DNA of 64,000 nt from Zygaena filipendulae. Lineage: Eukaryota > Arthropoda > Insecta > Lepidoptera > Zygaenidae. Each line of letters begins with the position of its first letter. The first letter of the stretch is position 1. A program made the position numbers and the translations under genes. The notes under the pieces were generated by a model. It had not been told where the DNA came from and ran no database searches. It saw nothing but the letters and a program-made list of their open reading frames with translations. Location of the stretch: contig OU015655.1 of NCBI GenBank assembly GCA_907165275.2, positions 3,856,501-3,920,500 on the forward strand, written 5' to 3'. Below, piece after piece: positions 59,501 to 64,000 of this stretch.

Positions 59501-61264
59501 CAAACTTGCTGTACCTGGCAAAGGGATCAGGTTCAGTAAACACCATAGCAAGTGTTGTTATATGTATACTGTAAAAACATTGTTATAACTAAACCAACAT
59601 TAATTACTCTGTATAAAAAAAAAATGTTCAATGTATGAAGTCGCATTGCCAATATTTGAACACAACAAAACAACAAAACAAGAAAACACAGTTCTATTTG
59701 CTTTGCATTCCTATTACAACTAATTGTTATTCACAATGCAGAAAAACCATATTTGTGTTTAAGTTTTTTCTTGAGACTATACTAGTTAACTATACCCTTT
59801 GCTTTAACCTGGCACATATGACTGATATGATAGTCATATCAGTCATATGCATTCATGTTTATATTTCGATAGTCTCTATGCACATGTCAAAAATCAATTT
59901 CAACTGCATAATTATAGGGCATGTATCATCATACTCATAGAAGATTTTATTAAAAACGTTGTATAAATTGTACCTATAAAAAAATTAGAGAGGTGCAGAT
60001 ATTTTATACATAATATAATTTTGTAATGTTTAAAAACCAGTGCCACTAAGTGCAAATGTGGTCCTGTAAAACTTAGTGTGTTTGTAATATTCACGGTTGG
60101 CAATTTCGGAATGCTTAAGGTACCTTTTAAGATTATTAAGATAATAATGTTTCATAAAATAGATATTTAAATAAATTTTAAACTATTTACTAGTTGTTAT
60201 AATATAAACAGATTACAGATATCTTAATAGACTTGTCTGATAATGTAGAAAAAGTCAATATTGTAAACTTCCTATATAAAATTAATTTATTATAGAAAAA
60301 AATTACTTCTAAATAAAATTATTTTTAGATTTTAACTTTATTATGCTCTCTTTTGCTACCTCAATTTTTGACATGTTGCTTTGTACATAAATACTATTTT
60401 ACATTAATGTTGTAATCAGTACAAAATAACTATAAAATTTATAATTTTGTGTCATGAACTTATCAAAGAATCTAAGGGGGACAATGTTCATAAATAAATA
60501 TTCAATTTGATATTATATATGAAAGGTTTCTTTGGCTTAGTCATATTACAAGTAAATAAAGTTATATTTATTTATTTAAAGAACTTTATTGCACAAATGT
60601 ACAAAGGCTTATTTATACTCTTACCACAAAAAAAAAAAACAAATTAGGCTGAGCACAAGTTGTAATAATAATTTTTAACATCTTATCTAGCGCACATACA
60701 ATACAAACTACAAAGAACCACAAATAATTAAGAAACTCATATGAGACAAATATTCATCATTATAGTATAGATACCTAGTGAAGTAATTAACAAGTAGAGA
60801 TCAAGCACGGATCCACCCAGGTGGGCACTGTGGGCATGCCCACAACCGTAATTGAGGGTGATAGGCTAATGTTATATCCTGAAACTGTCTTCTGAGGTTC
60901 TCAACTTATTACAGTTGGGAGTTTTTCTATCTAAATAACATTTATATTTTGGGTTGCGATGACCACCAACTATTTTGGGGGCTGGATTCGCGCTTGATAC
61001 AGTTCTGAATATAAGTCTTAAGAATAAGAAAATATAATTGTTACTAAGTCAGAAACAATCACAAGTGGGAGGCAAACAGTGGGTAGATCCACTTGTATTT
61101 TTCTCCTCTTAAGTTAGAATAGAATAGAAAAAAGTAACTTACCTGAACAGCTCATAATACTGTTGGAGTTCGGCTTCCTCTAGAAAATCTTTCAAATTTT
61201 CTTTCTCATCAATGATACTTTCTGTAAAAAATCCAAAACAATTGTCTCCGTGTGGTAAAGCCAT
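35384..61264 (-). CDS. Ack-like: Ack-family non-receptor tyrosine kinase, complete gene (25 coding exons, 1182 aa)
   Basis: The gene encodes a cytoplasmic protein tyrosine kinase that in this family couples Cdc42-type GTPase signals to endocytosis. I joined 25 exons by GT/AG sites and phase; the coding total is 3549 nt, exactly 1182 codons plus stop. Visible domains: SAM-like helices at aa ~18-85, kinase at aa ~133-398 (glycine loop GMGQFG 141-146, VAIK lysine K165, helix-C E182, HRDLAARN 258-265, DFG 278-280, activation-loop tyrosines 291-292, CAPE 307-310), SH3 at ~408-465, CRIB motif at 527-541, proline-rich LPLPPR and two NPF motifs (1032-1034, 1043-1045), and a UBA-like region from 1115. 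The start is the first ATG after an in-frame stop at 61325-61327. Kinase, SH3, CRIB and UBA in this order define the Ack/TNK2 family. Assignment to the insect Ack-like (PR2) branch rests on the N-terminal segment and is an inference. Untranslated exons were not located. Confidence 0.93.
35905..35968 (-). repeat. SINE 3' tail with (ATA)n
   Basis: A run of ATA units followed by CCACATCACAACACACAGAT and CTACTTGATCCCAAGATG, the inverse of the SINE tail at 3830-3890. It lies in the last intron of the kinase gene. Confidence 0.65.
36309..36421 (-). CDS. Ack-like: Ack-like exon 24 (aa 1077-1114)
   Basis: The exon reads [20 protein letters not shown], then [17 protein letters not shown] chose the acceptor CGTCTCCCAG because of its pyrimidine tract and because it restores phase with exon 23. 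An upstream ATG at 36480 opens the same frame but has no matching acceptor phase. The donor is CAG|GTCAGA. Confidence 0.78.
37385..37433 (+). mobile_element. Helitron 3' end stub
   Basis: GAAACTCACGAGGGTGAAGC, then CGCGGGCACAGCTAG. Truncated copy downstream of exon 23, in the intron before exon 24. Confidence 0.6.
37527..37956 (-). CDS. Ack-like: Ack-like exon 23 (aa 934-1077), proline-rich and NPF motifs
   Basis: The largest coding exon. It starts [16 protein letters not shown], a proline-rich SH3-ligand-like segment. Toward the end it has two NPF motifs in LTRTNPF and [12 protein letters not shown] motifs bind EH domains of endocytic adaptors, consistent with the clathrin links of Ack kinases. 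The donor used here is AAAG|GTTGGT, which is non-consensus at +3. The alternative GTGACG two bases on gives a poorer join. Confidence 0.85.
38042..38087 (-). CDS. Ack-like: Ack-like exon 22 (aa 918-933)
   Basis: A 46-base exon encoding [15 protein letters not shown]. The acceptor is GTTTCAG and the donor GAT|GTAAGT. Phase agrees with both neighbours. Confidence 0.76.
38473..38669 (-). CDS. Ack-like: Ack-like exon 21 (aa 853-918)
   Basis: The exon reads [20 protein letters not shown], then [14 protein letters not shown] and [19 protein letters not shown]. The acceptor is TTCGCAG and the donor AATAG|GTAAAG. It contains a proline-rich stretch that could bind SH3 domains. Confidence 0.82.
38697..38957 (+). 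mobile_element. Composite Helitron-like repeat filling an intron
   Basis: It starts ATATCCGGGCGACCGAACTT, has the body shared with 34428-34805, and ends AACGCGGGCCAAACCGCGAG-GAACGCTAG followed by T. It occupies most of the 316-base intron between exons 20 and 21. Confidence 0.7.
38986..39041 (-). CDS. Ack-like: Ack-like exon 20 (aa 834-852)
   Basis: A 56-base exon encoding [18 protein letters not shown]. The acceptor is GTTTTAG and the donor CAG|GTAGGT, phase 0. The following intron is almost entirely a transposon copy. Confidence 0.76.
39174..39304 (-). CDS. Ack-like: Ack-like exon 19 (aa 790-834)
   Basis: The exon reads [20 protein letters not shown], then [20 protein letters not shown]. 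It is rich in serine and histidine. The acceptor is GGACAG and the donor CACG|GTAAGA. Confidence 0.8.
39436..39758 (-). mobile_element. MITE with paired CRE sites, copy 2
   Basis: Inverse of the 5209-5536 element: GGCATGTTGACTACT at the left, TTAGTCAACATGCCC at the right. TGACGTCA occurs at 39582-39589 and 39626-39633. It lies in the intron between exons 18 and 19. Confidence 0.82.
39795..39925 (-). mobile_element. Helitron 5' part
   Basis: GTACCCCTGACAACGTGTAT, then ACTTTCGCGTTTACAATAGT; the 3' hairpin is missing. It ends about 70 bases from the donor of exon 18. Confidence 0.55.
39993..40121 (-). CDS. Ack-like: Ack-like exon 18 (aa 747-790)
   Basis: The exon reads [20 protein letters not shown], then [20 protein letters not shown]. 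It is helical and rich in glutamine and lysine, with no named domain. The acceptor is ATTCAG and the donor ACCAA|GTAAAT, which splits a lysine codon. Confidence 0.8.
40272..40312 (-). CDS. Ack-like: Ack-like exon 17 (aa 734-747), micro-exon
   Basis: A 41-base exon encoding [13 protein letters not shown] plus part of an arginine codon. The acceptor is ATTCCAG and the donor ATGAG|GTGAGT. It is supported by good splice sites and by the phase that lets exon 18 read [15 protein letters not shown]. Confidence 0.75.
40614..41113. mobile_element. 500 bp TIR element GGCTAAGGCCACACTA
   Basis: GGCTAAGGCCACACTA at the left is exactly inverted as TAGTGTGGCCTTAGCC at the right. It has no transposase frame, so it is nonautonomous. 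A truncated relative starts at 44326 (GGCTAAAGCCACACTACAAA, then GAGCTTCGCTTA). Confidence 0.78.
41540..41596. repeat. Short imperfect inverted repeat
   Basis: TTACTTTATTCAAGTGCAGG pairs with the inverse of CCTGTACTTGAATTAAAGTA around a small centre. It is probably a tiny foldback element. Confidence 0.5.
42147..42236 (-). CDS. Ack-like: Ack-like exon 16 (aa 704-733)
   Basis: The exon reads [18 protein letters not shown], then [12 protein letters not shown], a probable amphipathic helix. The acceptor is TTTGTTTCAG and the donor GCG|GTGAGT. It has 90 bases, phase 0 at both ends. Confidence 0.78.
42400..42465 (-). CDS. Ack-like: Ack-like exon 15 (aa 682-703)
   Basis: A 66-base exon encoding [18 protein letters not shown] and PGIP. 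The acceptor is TATAG|GAG and the donor CCA|GTAAGT, phase 0. Its length is a multiple of three, so it could be skipped without a frameshift. Confidence 0.72.
42921..43130 (+). mobile_element. Lep1-type Helitron lacking the hairpin second arm
   Basis: TCCTACTAATATTATAAACG opens it and ACGCGGGTGAAA-CTAG closes it. The CCGCGGGGAACAG half of the end is absent. It contains a (GGAT)n run and ends 27 bases from the donor of exon 14. Confidence 0.75.
43158..43265 (-). CDS. Ack-like: Ack-like exon 14 (aa 646-681)
   Basis: The exon reads [20 protein letters not shown], then [16 protein letters not shown]. The acceptor is TTTTCAG|GTA and the donor ACG|GTAAAT, phase 0. It is a charged linker of unknown role. 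A Helitron ends about 27 bases past the donor. Confidence 0.75.
43871..44159 (-). mobile_element. MITE with paired CRE sites, copy 3 (left end truncated)
   Basis: It matches 39460-39758 closely, with TGACGTCA at 43982-43989 and 44027-44034 and the terminal TTAGTCAACATGCCC. The GGCATGTTGACTACT end is missing. Confidence 0.8.
44326..44400. mobile_element. Truncated GGCTAAGGCCACACTA element
   Basis: One terminal repeat and subterminal GAGCTTCGCTTATTGCTAAG match 40614-40680. The other end is not found before exon 13. Confidence 0.6.
44515..44600 (-). CDS. Ack-like: Ack-like exon 13 (aa 617-645)
   Basis: A short linker exon, reading [19 protein letters not shown] and TTSKSILNK. The acceptor is TTTTTCCAG and the donor AAG|GTATGT. 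It has no recognisable domain. It is supported by frame continuity from exon 12 to exon 14. Confidence 0.72.
44868..45112 (-). mobile_element. Helitron-family copy, 'TCATCCCCTTAGG' subfamily (3)
   Basis: ACTAGCTGTCGCGCGCGGTT begins it, followed by the body shared with 19340-19565 and 30109-30340. It ends close to the donor of exon 12. Confidence 0.75.
45128..45302 (-). CDS. Ack-like: Ack-like exon 12 (aa 559-617)
   Basis: This linker exon reads [17 protein letters not shown], then [18 protein letters not shown] and ends [10 protein letters not shown]. It is rich in proline and serine with several S-P sites. The frame is fixed because the alternative frames give a stop or an out-of-phase join. 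The donor is TCGT|GTGAGC. A Helitron-family copy ends within about 20 bases of this donor. Confidence 0.82.
46365..46785. mobile_element. Element with ATAGGTGCACTTCT ends, carrying a SINE
   Basis: ATTGCTATAGGTGCACTTCT (46378-46397) is mirrored by AGAAGTGCACCTATTGCAAA (46755-46774). GACACTTCTCAATACGG and the inverse phrase near 46715 pair as well. The middle holds a SINE at about 46490-46622. It lies between exons 11 and 12. Confidence 0.6.
46490..46622 (-). repeat. tRNA-derived SINE (5' part)
   Basis: On the minus strand it reads CCGACCGGATTGGCGCAGTA-GGTCACC, a Box A-like TGGCGCAGTAGG. Then GGTTTCGATTCCCGG is Box B-like (GGTTCGANNCC with one extra T). These internal promoter boxes mark a tRNA-derived SINE, not a functional tRNA. 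Confidence 0.75.
46881..47150 (-). CDS. Ack-like: Ack-like exon 11 (aa 469-558), CRIB motif
   Basis: After a serine- and arginine-rich stretch comes [15 protein letters not shown] (aa 527-541), followed by [13 protein letters not shown]. This fits the CRIB consensus I-S-x-P-x(2-4)-F-x-H-x-x-H-V-G, except that valine 534 sits where phenylalanine is usual. CRIB motifs bind GTP-loaded Cdc42/Rac. A GTGAGT donor after the TGT codon is required to keep frame with exon 12. Confidence 0.9.
47554..47650 (-). CDS. Ack-like: Ack-like exon 10 (aa 436-468), SH3 domain part 2
   Basis: The exon completes the SH3: [20 protein letters not shown], then TKPYVRPD. The tryptophan and the F-x-P-S-N segment correspond to conserved SH3 ligand-groove positions. 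The donor is GAT|GTAAGT, phase 0. Confidence 0.88.
47925..48105 (+). mobile_element. Helitron fragment
   Basis: TTGGAGTTCCTGCCGCGGGA and GTGAGACCGATTTTGACGGG-ACTTTCACTG match 24365-24450. It lies between exons 9 and 10 and stops beside exon 9. Confidence 0.55.
48114..48211 (-). CDS. Ack-like: Ack-like exon 9 (aa 404-436), SH3 domain part 1
   Basis: The first SH3 strands read [17 protein letters not shown] and [15 protein letters not shown]. The SH3 directly follows the kinase domain, as in other Ack proteins. The donor is GA|GTGAGT, splitting an aspartate codon. A Helitron-like fragment ends only about ten bases beyond this donor. Confidence 0.85.
48629..48760 (-). CDS. Ack-like: Ack-like exon 8 (aa 360-403), end of kinase domain
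   Basis: The exon reads [20 protein letters not shown], then [19 protein letters not shown]. The tryptophan and the arginine-proline pair are the conserved helix-H/helix-I signature closing the kinase fold. The donor is CAG|GTGTGA, phase 0. Confidence 0.93.
48794..48985 (-). mobile_element. Lep1-type Helitron, decayed
   Basis: TAGGCCCCGCGGTTTTACCC, GGAATTCCCGCAGGAACTCC and AAATCGGTTCAGTCATTCTC. It lies between exons 7 and 8. Confidence 0.6.
49339..49498 (-). CDS. Ack-like: Ack-like exon 7 (aa 306-359), APE to helix G
   Basis: The exon begins with CAPEC, the Ack version of the APE motif, then [19 protein letters not shown] and [15 protein letters not shown]. These are the P+1 loop, helix F and helix G of the C-lobe. 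The donor is CAG|GTAGCG, phase 0. Confidence 0.94.
49650..49780 (+). pseudogene. Coding-like orphan fragment inside an intron
   Basis: An open frame reads [20 protein letters not shown], then NEKRQWFYN, with codon-like composition amid AT-rich intron between exons 6 and 7, on the opposite strand to the kinase. I do not recognise the family. It may be a captured exon or transposase remnant, or chance. Confidence 0.3.
50115..50255 (-). CDS. Ack-like: Ack-like exon 6 (aa 259-306), catalytic and activation loops
   Basis: The exon completes the catalytic loop HRDLAARN (D260 catalytic base), then [13 protein letters not shown] and the activation loop with tandem tyrosines (KDYYQTNYN). It ends in LPVAW, where the tryptophan codon is split TG|G by the intron. 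The DLAARN sequence marks a tyrosine rather than a serine/threonine kinase. Confidence 0.95.
51155..51303 (-). CDS. Ack-like: Ack-like exon 5 (aa 210-259), hinge and helix E
   Basis: The exon reads [16 protein letters not shown], then [19 protein letters not shown], ending inside the HRD arginine codon at AG|GTAAGT. The unusual insert [10 protein letters not shown] lies in the hinge-to-helix-E region. The preceding intron is about 6.1 kb, the longest in the gene, and is full of mobile elements. Confidence 0.92.
52076..52381 (+). mobile_element. Helitron with duplicated terminal module
   Basis: TCTATATATACCTATAAAAG starts it. The block ending CGGAATTCCCGCAGGAACTC is repeated as CGGAATTCCTGCGGGATCTC. 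It ends CGCGGGTGAAACCGCG-GGGAACAGCTAG followed by T. Confidence 0.7.
52527..52701. mobile_element. Perfect foldback MITE, 77 bp identical arms
   Basis: The left arm 52527-52603 (from GGCCCGCCGCCGATTGTGAC) is the exact inverse of the right arm 52625-52701. The loop is 21 bases. TTA is duplicated at both sides (52524-52526 and 52702-52704). No terminal base differs, so insertion or gene conversion is recent. It sits in the 6.1 kb intron between exons 4 and 5. Confidence 0.9.
53698..54237 (+). mobile_element. Helitron with internally amplified ~110 bp module
   Basis: TCCCTACTAAATACTAATAA opens it and CGCGGGTAAAACCGCG-GGGAACAGCTAG closes it. The phrase GCATATACGTTGTCA followed by GGGTACAG recurs at about 53793, 53901, 54007 and 54121, each time followed by the palindrome GGAATTCCCGCGGGAACTCC or a variant. 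Spacing is 106-114 bases. The minus-strand frame at 53913-54164 is only a shadow of the repeat. Confidence 0.88.
54501..54545 (-). mobile_element. Helitron 3' end stub
   Basis: ACTAGCTGTGTCCCGCGGTT, then ACACCCGCGTGAAAC, truncated after the hairpin. Confidence 0.6.
54634..54845 (-). mobile_element. Lep1-type Helitron
   Basis: ACTAGCTATTTTTCATAATA, a decayed hairpin GCGCGGTTTCACCCACGC and GCGGGAATTCCGGGATAAAA, with (CAAA)n before the 5' end. Confidence 0.65.
54944..55263 (+). mobile_element. Helitron, 'TCTATACTTCTAAACTATA' subfamily
   Basis: The element starts TCTATACTTCTAAACTATAA, has CTCCAAATCAACTGAACAGA inside and ends ACGCGGGTGAAACCGCAGGG-CACAGCTAG followed by T. About 320 bp. Confidence 0.75.
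55460..55910 (-). mobile_element. Helitron interrupted by a T-tract insertion
   Basis: The 3' piece (GATCCTGCCGCGGTTTTGCT) and the 5' piece (AGTAGTTCCTGAGATTAGTA, CTCTTCAGCTTTATTATTAG) belong to the subfamily at 30492-30792. Between them lies a T tract (55507-55528) followed by about 200 bp, probably a retroposon inserted in reverse. Confidence 0.6.
55984..56395 (+). repeat. Four-unit ~100 bp tandem array with E-box-like sites
   Basis: TCACGTGATCACATAGAT, CATGTGATCACATAGAT, TCACGTGAACACATAGAT and TCACGTGGTCACATAGAC begin units near 55984, 56085, 56184 and 56313. Each is followed by ATGAAGTTT/G, CAACA and a GTTTCG-like block. Three units hold CACGTG. It lies in the intron between exons 4 and 5. 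Confidence 0.75.
56400..57360. other. Intron sequence without recognised elements
   Basis: Remainder of intron 4 next to exon 4. I see no exon-like segment or clear repeat. Confidence 0.4.
57437..57586 (-). CDS. Ack-like: Ack-like exon 4 (aa 160-209), VAIK and helix C
   Basis: The exon carries the ATP-binding lysine in LQVAIKC (K165), the helix-C glutamate in EFLKEAAVM (E182) and the strand [11 protein letters not shown]. It ends at LESLMLV before GTATGC. The next exon restores the hinge as MLVTELAPL, typical of Ack kinases. Phase 0 at both ends. Confidence 0.93.
57735..57965 (-). mobile_element. Lep1-type Helitron
   Basis: TAGCTGTCTCCCGCGGTTTC, ACTCGCGTTAATTACGGAAT, then a body shared with 34255-34425 (ACCCTAGCTTCCTATAAGTG), ending TATATTATTAGTA. 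It lies in the intron between exons 3 and 4. Confidence 0.72.
58060..58229 (+). mobile_element. Helitron copy with CTAG end
   Basis: CTGTCCCTATGTATGCTTAG and AACTACGCAACGGATTTTCA lead to a hairpin GAGTAAAACCGCGGGAGACA and GCTAG followed by T. Followed by a short TAGC run. Confidence 0.62.
58555..58728 (-). CDS. Ack-like: Ack-like exon 3 (aa 102-159), start of kinase domain
   Basis: This exon starts the kinase domain. The strand entering the fold reads [15 protein letters not shown], followed by the glycine-rich ATP loop GMGQFG and VVQQGTW. The acceptor is TTTGCAG and the donor CAAAGG|GTATAT, phase 0 at both ends. Confidence 0.92.
58824..59004 (-). CDS. Ack-like: Ack-like exon 2 (aa 41-101)
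   Basis: Second half of the SAM-like domain: residues read [14 protein letters not shown], then [19 protein letters not shown]. The acceptor is TGCAG and the donor CCA|GTGAGT, leaving phase 0. The GLSKPEQRR core matches the conserved end of the Ack N-terminal domain. The KYFP extension is what suggests the Ack-like branch. Confidence 0.88.
59190..59470 (-). repeat. tRNA-derived SINE, nearly full length
   Basis: Read inversely: GACCCGATTGACCACAGTAG-GTCACG (decayed Box A), CGAGAGGTTCTGTTGGGG region, then ATCAAGTAGATCTGTGTGTT and a (TTA)n tail. It matches the 5' part at 46490-46622 and the tails at 3830-3890 and 35905-35968. It lies in intron 1 of the kinase gene. Confidence 0.7.
59815..59849. 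repeat. Perfect 16 bp hairpin
   Basis: CATATGACTGATATGA, loop TAG, then TCATATCAGTCATATG. It lies in intron 1; too short for a typical pre-miRNA. Confidence 0.7.
60560..60660 (-). repeat. LINE tail fragment
   Basis: AACTTTATTGCACAAATGTA and CAAAGGCTTATTT are the inverse of the retrotransposon tail type at 62495-62609. Confidence 0.45.
61143..61264 (-). CDS. Ack-like: Ack-like exon 1 (aa 1-41)
   Basis: This is the start exon. It begins MALPHGDN and ends in YYELF plus two bases of an arginine codon at an AG|GTAAGT donor. It holds the first half of the SAM-like N-terminal domain ([20 protein letters not shown]). The frame upstream has no ATG before the stop at 61325-61327. A noncoding 5' exon further upstream remains possible. 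Confidence 0.85.
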
Positions 61265-61614
61265 TACGTTTACTTGATGGTGATTGCAGTCTGTTGGTAT
61301 TTGGTTTACTTTATTTACCCATAACTACGACGGGAATTTTAAGGGTTTAACTTTTTAATTCACCAATACATGAAAGTTAAGTAGAATAATTTTGTAAATA
61401 TTTAACCCTAATCGCTATCTATTTACGTAAAGCTAATACTATTTTTTGTCTTTGGATTAGTAAACAGAACAAAACTCAAACTTCTCTAATTCGTCTGTGT
61501 ACAGTTGGGACTTGGGTGTAGGACCACAGACAAGTAAGGAAACTGGAAAGAAGATAGTGTAGGCGTAGGTAGGTAGGTACTGAGGTAGGTGTAGGTACCA
61601 TCACGGTACCATCT

Positions 61615-61949
61615 AAAACGTAGTGATTACCTTCTCTCTGGTACCATCCATCCGTAGCGTAACTAGGTACCTAGGTACCTACTTGATCTGATGAGTGATG
61701 ACTGATTTCTGAACGAATGAAATTCAAGTGTTGCAAGTACAATGAACAAAGAGAAATCTTCTGTTGAAAGAAGAAATATTATTAAGTATATATAAAGATA
61801 GAGAGGAAAAAATAAATAATCTTTATTGTAGTATCTATTAAACTTTAAGAAATATCACCTCATGGTAGCACTTACCTCTATACTTTCTAGTAAAGTGTAA
61901 CGACAAAAAGCAGTGGTCGTGCCCAGAGAGAAGGTAATCACTACGTTTT
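61615..61949. repeat. Perfect 27 bp inverted repeat upstream of the kinase start
   Basis: AAAACGTAGTGATTACCTTC-TCTCTGG at 61615-61641 is exactly inverted at 61923-61949. GGTACCATC-type phrases outside pair loosely. The pair begins about 350 bp upstream of the ATG, so it may flank or overlap the promoter. It may equally be a transposon pair. Confidence 0.6.
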
Positions 61950-62494
61950 AGTCGTGCCATGGAAAAAGTAATGGTACGGGAGATACCGATGCTAATTCGG
62001 GATTTACTCGAGCGTCGTTGGGATCTATTGAGTTTTGAAGATTAGGAGATATAAAAAAATAAGGTTATATGATGTTATTTCATTCACCGGTGGGTTTAGC
62101 TTCTACAGGCTTTCAAAAATGTAAAAAAAAATTGTAAAATGGAAATACTCGAGTGCGTCAGATATTGTAGTTTAGATACTCCAAGGTGTCTCTGATAACG
62201 AAAATATATTCATCTGCCGATTTGCGTGGTGGGAGTGGCCATCCGGAAATAAAAAAAAAAATTTACTCCAGCGCGTCAGATATTCAAAGGGGATGGTATG
62301 TGTATGTGTGTGTATATATATATACTATAAGTAACTATGTGTGTATGTATTTTATTGTGTCGGTATGTTTTTTAGTATGTATTGTGAGTAAATTGCATCT
62401 TTATGTTTTAGTTATTAATTATTAGTGTCTAGTATTAAGTATATTAATTATTGTTTTGTTTGCACACCCCATCTTCTATATGTATATCTTTATC

Positions 62495-62568
62495 TACCCA
62501 ATGGTTAACTGGTAGAGAATGCCGCAAGGCATTAAGTTCGCCATTTGTACACACTGTGCAATAAAGAA

Positions 62569-62607
<39 letters not shown>

Positions 62608-62609
62608 AT
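62495..62609 (+). repeat. LINE 3' end with (AATA)n tail
   Basis: ATGGTTAACTGGTAGAGAAT, GCCGCAAGGCATTAAGTTCG, then CACTGTGCAATAAAGAATAA and a pure (AATA)n run at 62567-62609. Confidence 0.65.
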
Positions 62610-63046
62610 GTTAAGTGAACCCTAAAAATGCTCCCCTTCGAAAATCTGTCGATTCGGAGGTGACGCAAGGTAGTAGCGAATTTTTGAAAATGCAAAAATG
62701 ATCTCAATTTTAAACTCGAGCGTGTCAGATTATTTTACAGAAGGTTCAGCTTGCAGTCTAAGTTAGTTGGCTTAAAATTTGACAATAATTTTGAGGGATA
62801 TTATTAATCTGACTGCTAGAAACAAAAATTATGATTATTTTTAAGATTTTTTTTTATTTCTGACGTAAGTTTAATAACTTTATGAGCTATTTCTTGTTCA
62901 TAAAAAACACACTACATTTCTATGAAATATGTAAAAGCTCACAAAATATTATTCACAAAACTAACTTTAAAGCACAAACAAGCCAGAGCGTCTTAAATAT
63001 AATAACATGAACGCGTTGTTTTGTGATGAGCTGTAAAGTAAAATGG

Positions 63047-63409
63047 CGTTATGGCGACGGAGAGCAGCGTGGGAATGGTGTGAGAGAGTCAGAGATACAC
63101 AAAAAGTGAAAGGGAGAGAGTGGCGCGGAGCGGAGTAATACACCTTCCTTTACCGCTACTTTTTAGAAGTCGGTTAAAAATTACATTAAAGTGAAAGGTT
63201 ATAGCTTAACCTATAGTTTGATGTAATACTTACCTTAACTTATTTTAATATGTATTTTAATCGACAAAAAAAAGTTACCAAGTTACCAAAAAAAGTTAAA
63301 ATTCGACACGTTTAGCGCCGTGATGTGTTGTGATGACGTTATGGCGACGGAAAGTAGTGTGAGGACGGTGCGAGAGAGTGAGAGATAGAGAAAAAGCAAA
63401 AGGGAAAGA
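63047..63409 (+). repeat. Direct duplication 290 bp apart
   Basis: CGTTATGGCGACGGAGAGCA, GAGAGAGTCAGAGATACACA at 63047-63119 and CGTTATGGCGACGGAAAGTA, GAGAGAGTGAGAGATAGAGA at 63337-63409 are about 80 percent alike by eye. Noncoding. Confidence 0.6.
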
Positions 63410-64000
63410 AACTACCTACTAACTACTGACGGTAATTTATAGTTCTAAGAACCTGCTGACGATTACAAGTGATTGTAACCAATCCTAAGTAATAAATAGC
63501 TTTTGAAATTTGAAATTTGAATTTGAAAGACAGAGATATGAATAGGTACATGTTTCACTGCAGCTGCTCGTTCTAAACTTTAAAGACGATTTTTGTTTCC
63601 TCGGCTTATGAAAATCGGCAGATTATATTTTTCCCGCTATCCTTGAGTTATTTACTTTAAAATAAAAAATAAATCAACCGCGCTCGAGAATGTCGAGGTT
63701 GCGTTTGTTTTTTGCAAGTTTGTGATCCTCTTACTCCCTTACGTCACGTCCAAATCGTCAGATTATTCATATACACACTTCTCACTATGTAATTAACCCA
63801 CCATATCTTAATCTGACGCGCTCGAGTATTTCGAGTTATCGATTTTTTTTACTAAACTGATCGATTATTCAAGATGGACCTACCAGTGTAGAGGGCGTAT
63901 ATTTGGTGGAGGTACTCAACATGGTGCAAGGTACCCCCCTTATGTTCATCTGACGCGCTTTAGCTAATCCACAAATCCCCTCTTGGGCGCCCGTACTATA

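Larger units (their letters stand above)
62145..63960. repeat. Cluster of ACTCGAGCGCGTCAGAT motifs
   Basis: Related 13-22 bp motifs occur at 62145-62166, 62264-62284 and 62713-62732 (direct). They recur at 63810-63829 and 63948-63960 (inverted, ATCTGACGCGCTCGAGTAT). The direct-then-inverted order suggests subterminal repeats of one large element or several small ones. Confidence 0.55.

Overview
This window is nuclear DNA of a moth or butterfly (Lepidoptera). It is AT-rich and intron-rich. It carries dozens of copies of one short transposon family that starts with TC, ends in a GC-rich hairpin and terminates in CTAG. These are the hallmarks of the Lep1-type non-autonomous Helitrons of Lepidoptera. 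Nothing bacterial, viral or organellar was seen, and there are no rRNA genes, functional tRNA genes or CRISPR arrays.

Only one protein-coding gene can be supported. It lies on the minus strand from 61264 (ATG) to 35384 (TAA) and has 25 coding exons. All exon phases join into one 1182-residue reading frame. The product is an Ack-family non-receptor tyrosine kinase (TNK2/Ack relatives). In order it has an N-terminal SAM-like helical domain, a complete tyrosine kinase domain, an SH3 domain, a CRIB motif for Rho-type GTPases, a long proline- and serine-rich tail with two NPF motifs, and a C-terminal UBA-like region. The N-terminal segment ending in KYFP suggests the insect Ack-like (PR2) branch rather than Ack itself, but this needs a tree. 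In this family the kinase links Cdc42-type signalling with clathrin/endocytic adaptors and ubiquitin. No partner gene is visible in the window.

Layout. 1-14.4 kb: no supported gene; AT-rich DNA with Helitron fragments, several MITEs and a SINE tail. 14.4-17.6 kb, about 21.3-21.8 kb and 31.5-31.8 kb: GC-richer islands without convincing coding exons. The 21.5 kb island has a TATA-like box, an initiator-like ACAGT and a splice donor on the minus strand, so it is the best candidate for a promoter with a noncoding first exon. 22-35 kb: more nested transposons. 35.4-61.3 kb: the kinase gene, whose introns are heavily colonised by transposons, some ending within a few tens of bases of splice sites. 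61.3-64 kb: upstream flank with an inverted repeat, a LINE tail and a cluster of an 18-20 bp motif in two orientations.

The most unusual structures are mobile-element structures. They include a 175 bp foldback with two identical 77 bp arms inside an intron, a Helitron with an internally amplified ~110 bp module, a MITE family carrying paired perfect TGACGTCA sites, and a ~100 bp tandem array with an E-box in each unit. I saw no convincing new multi-gene system.
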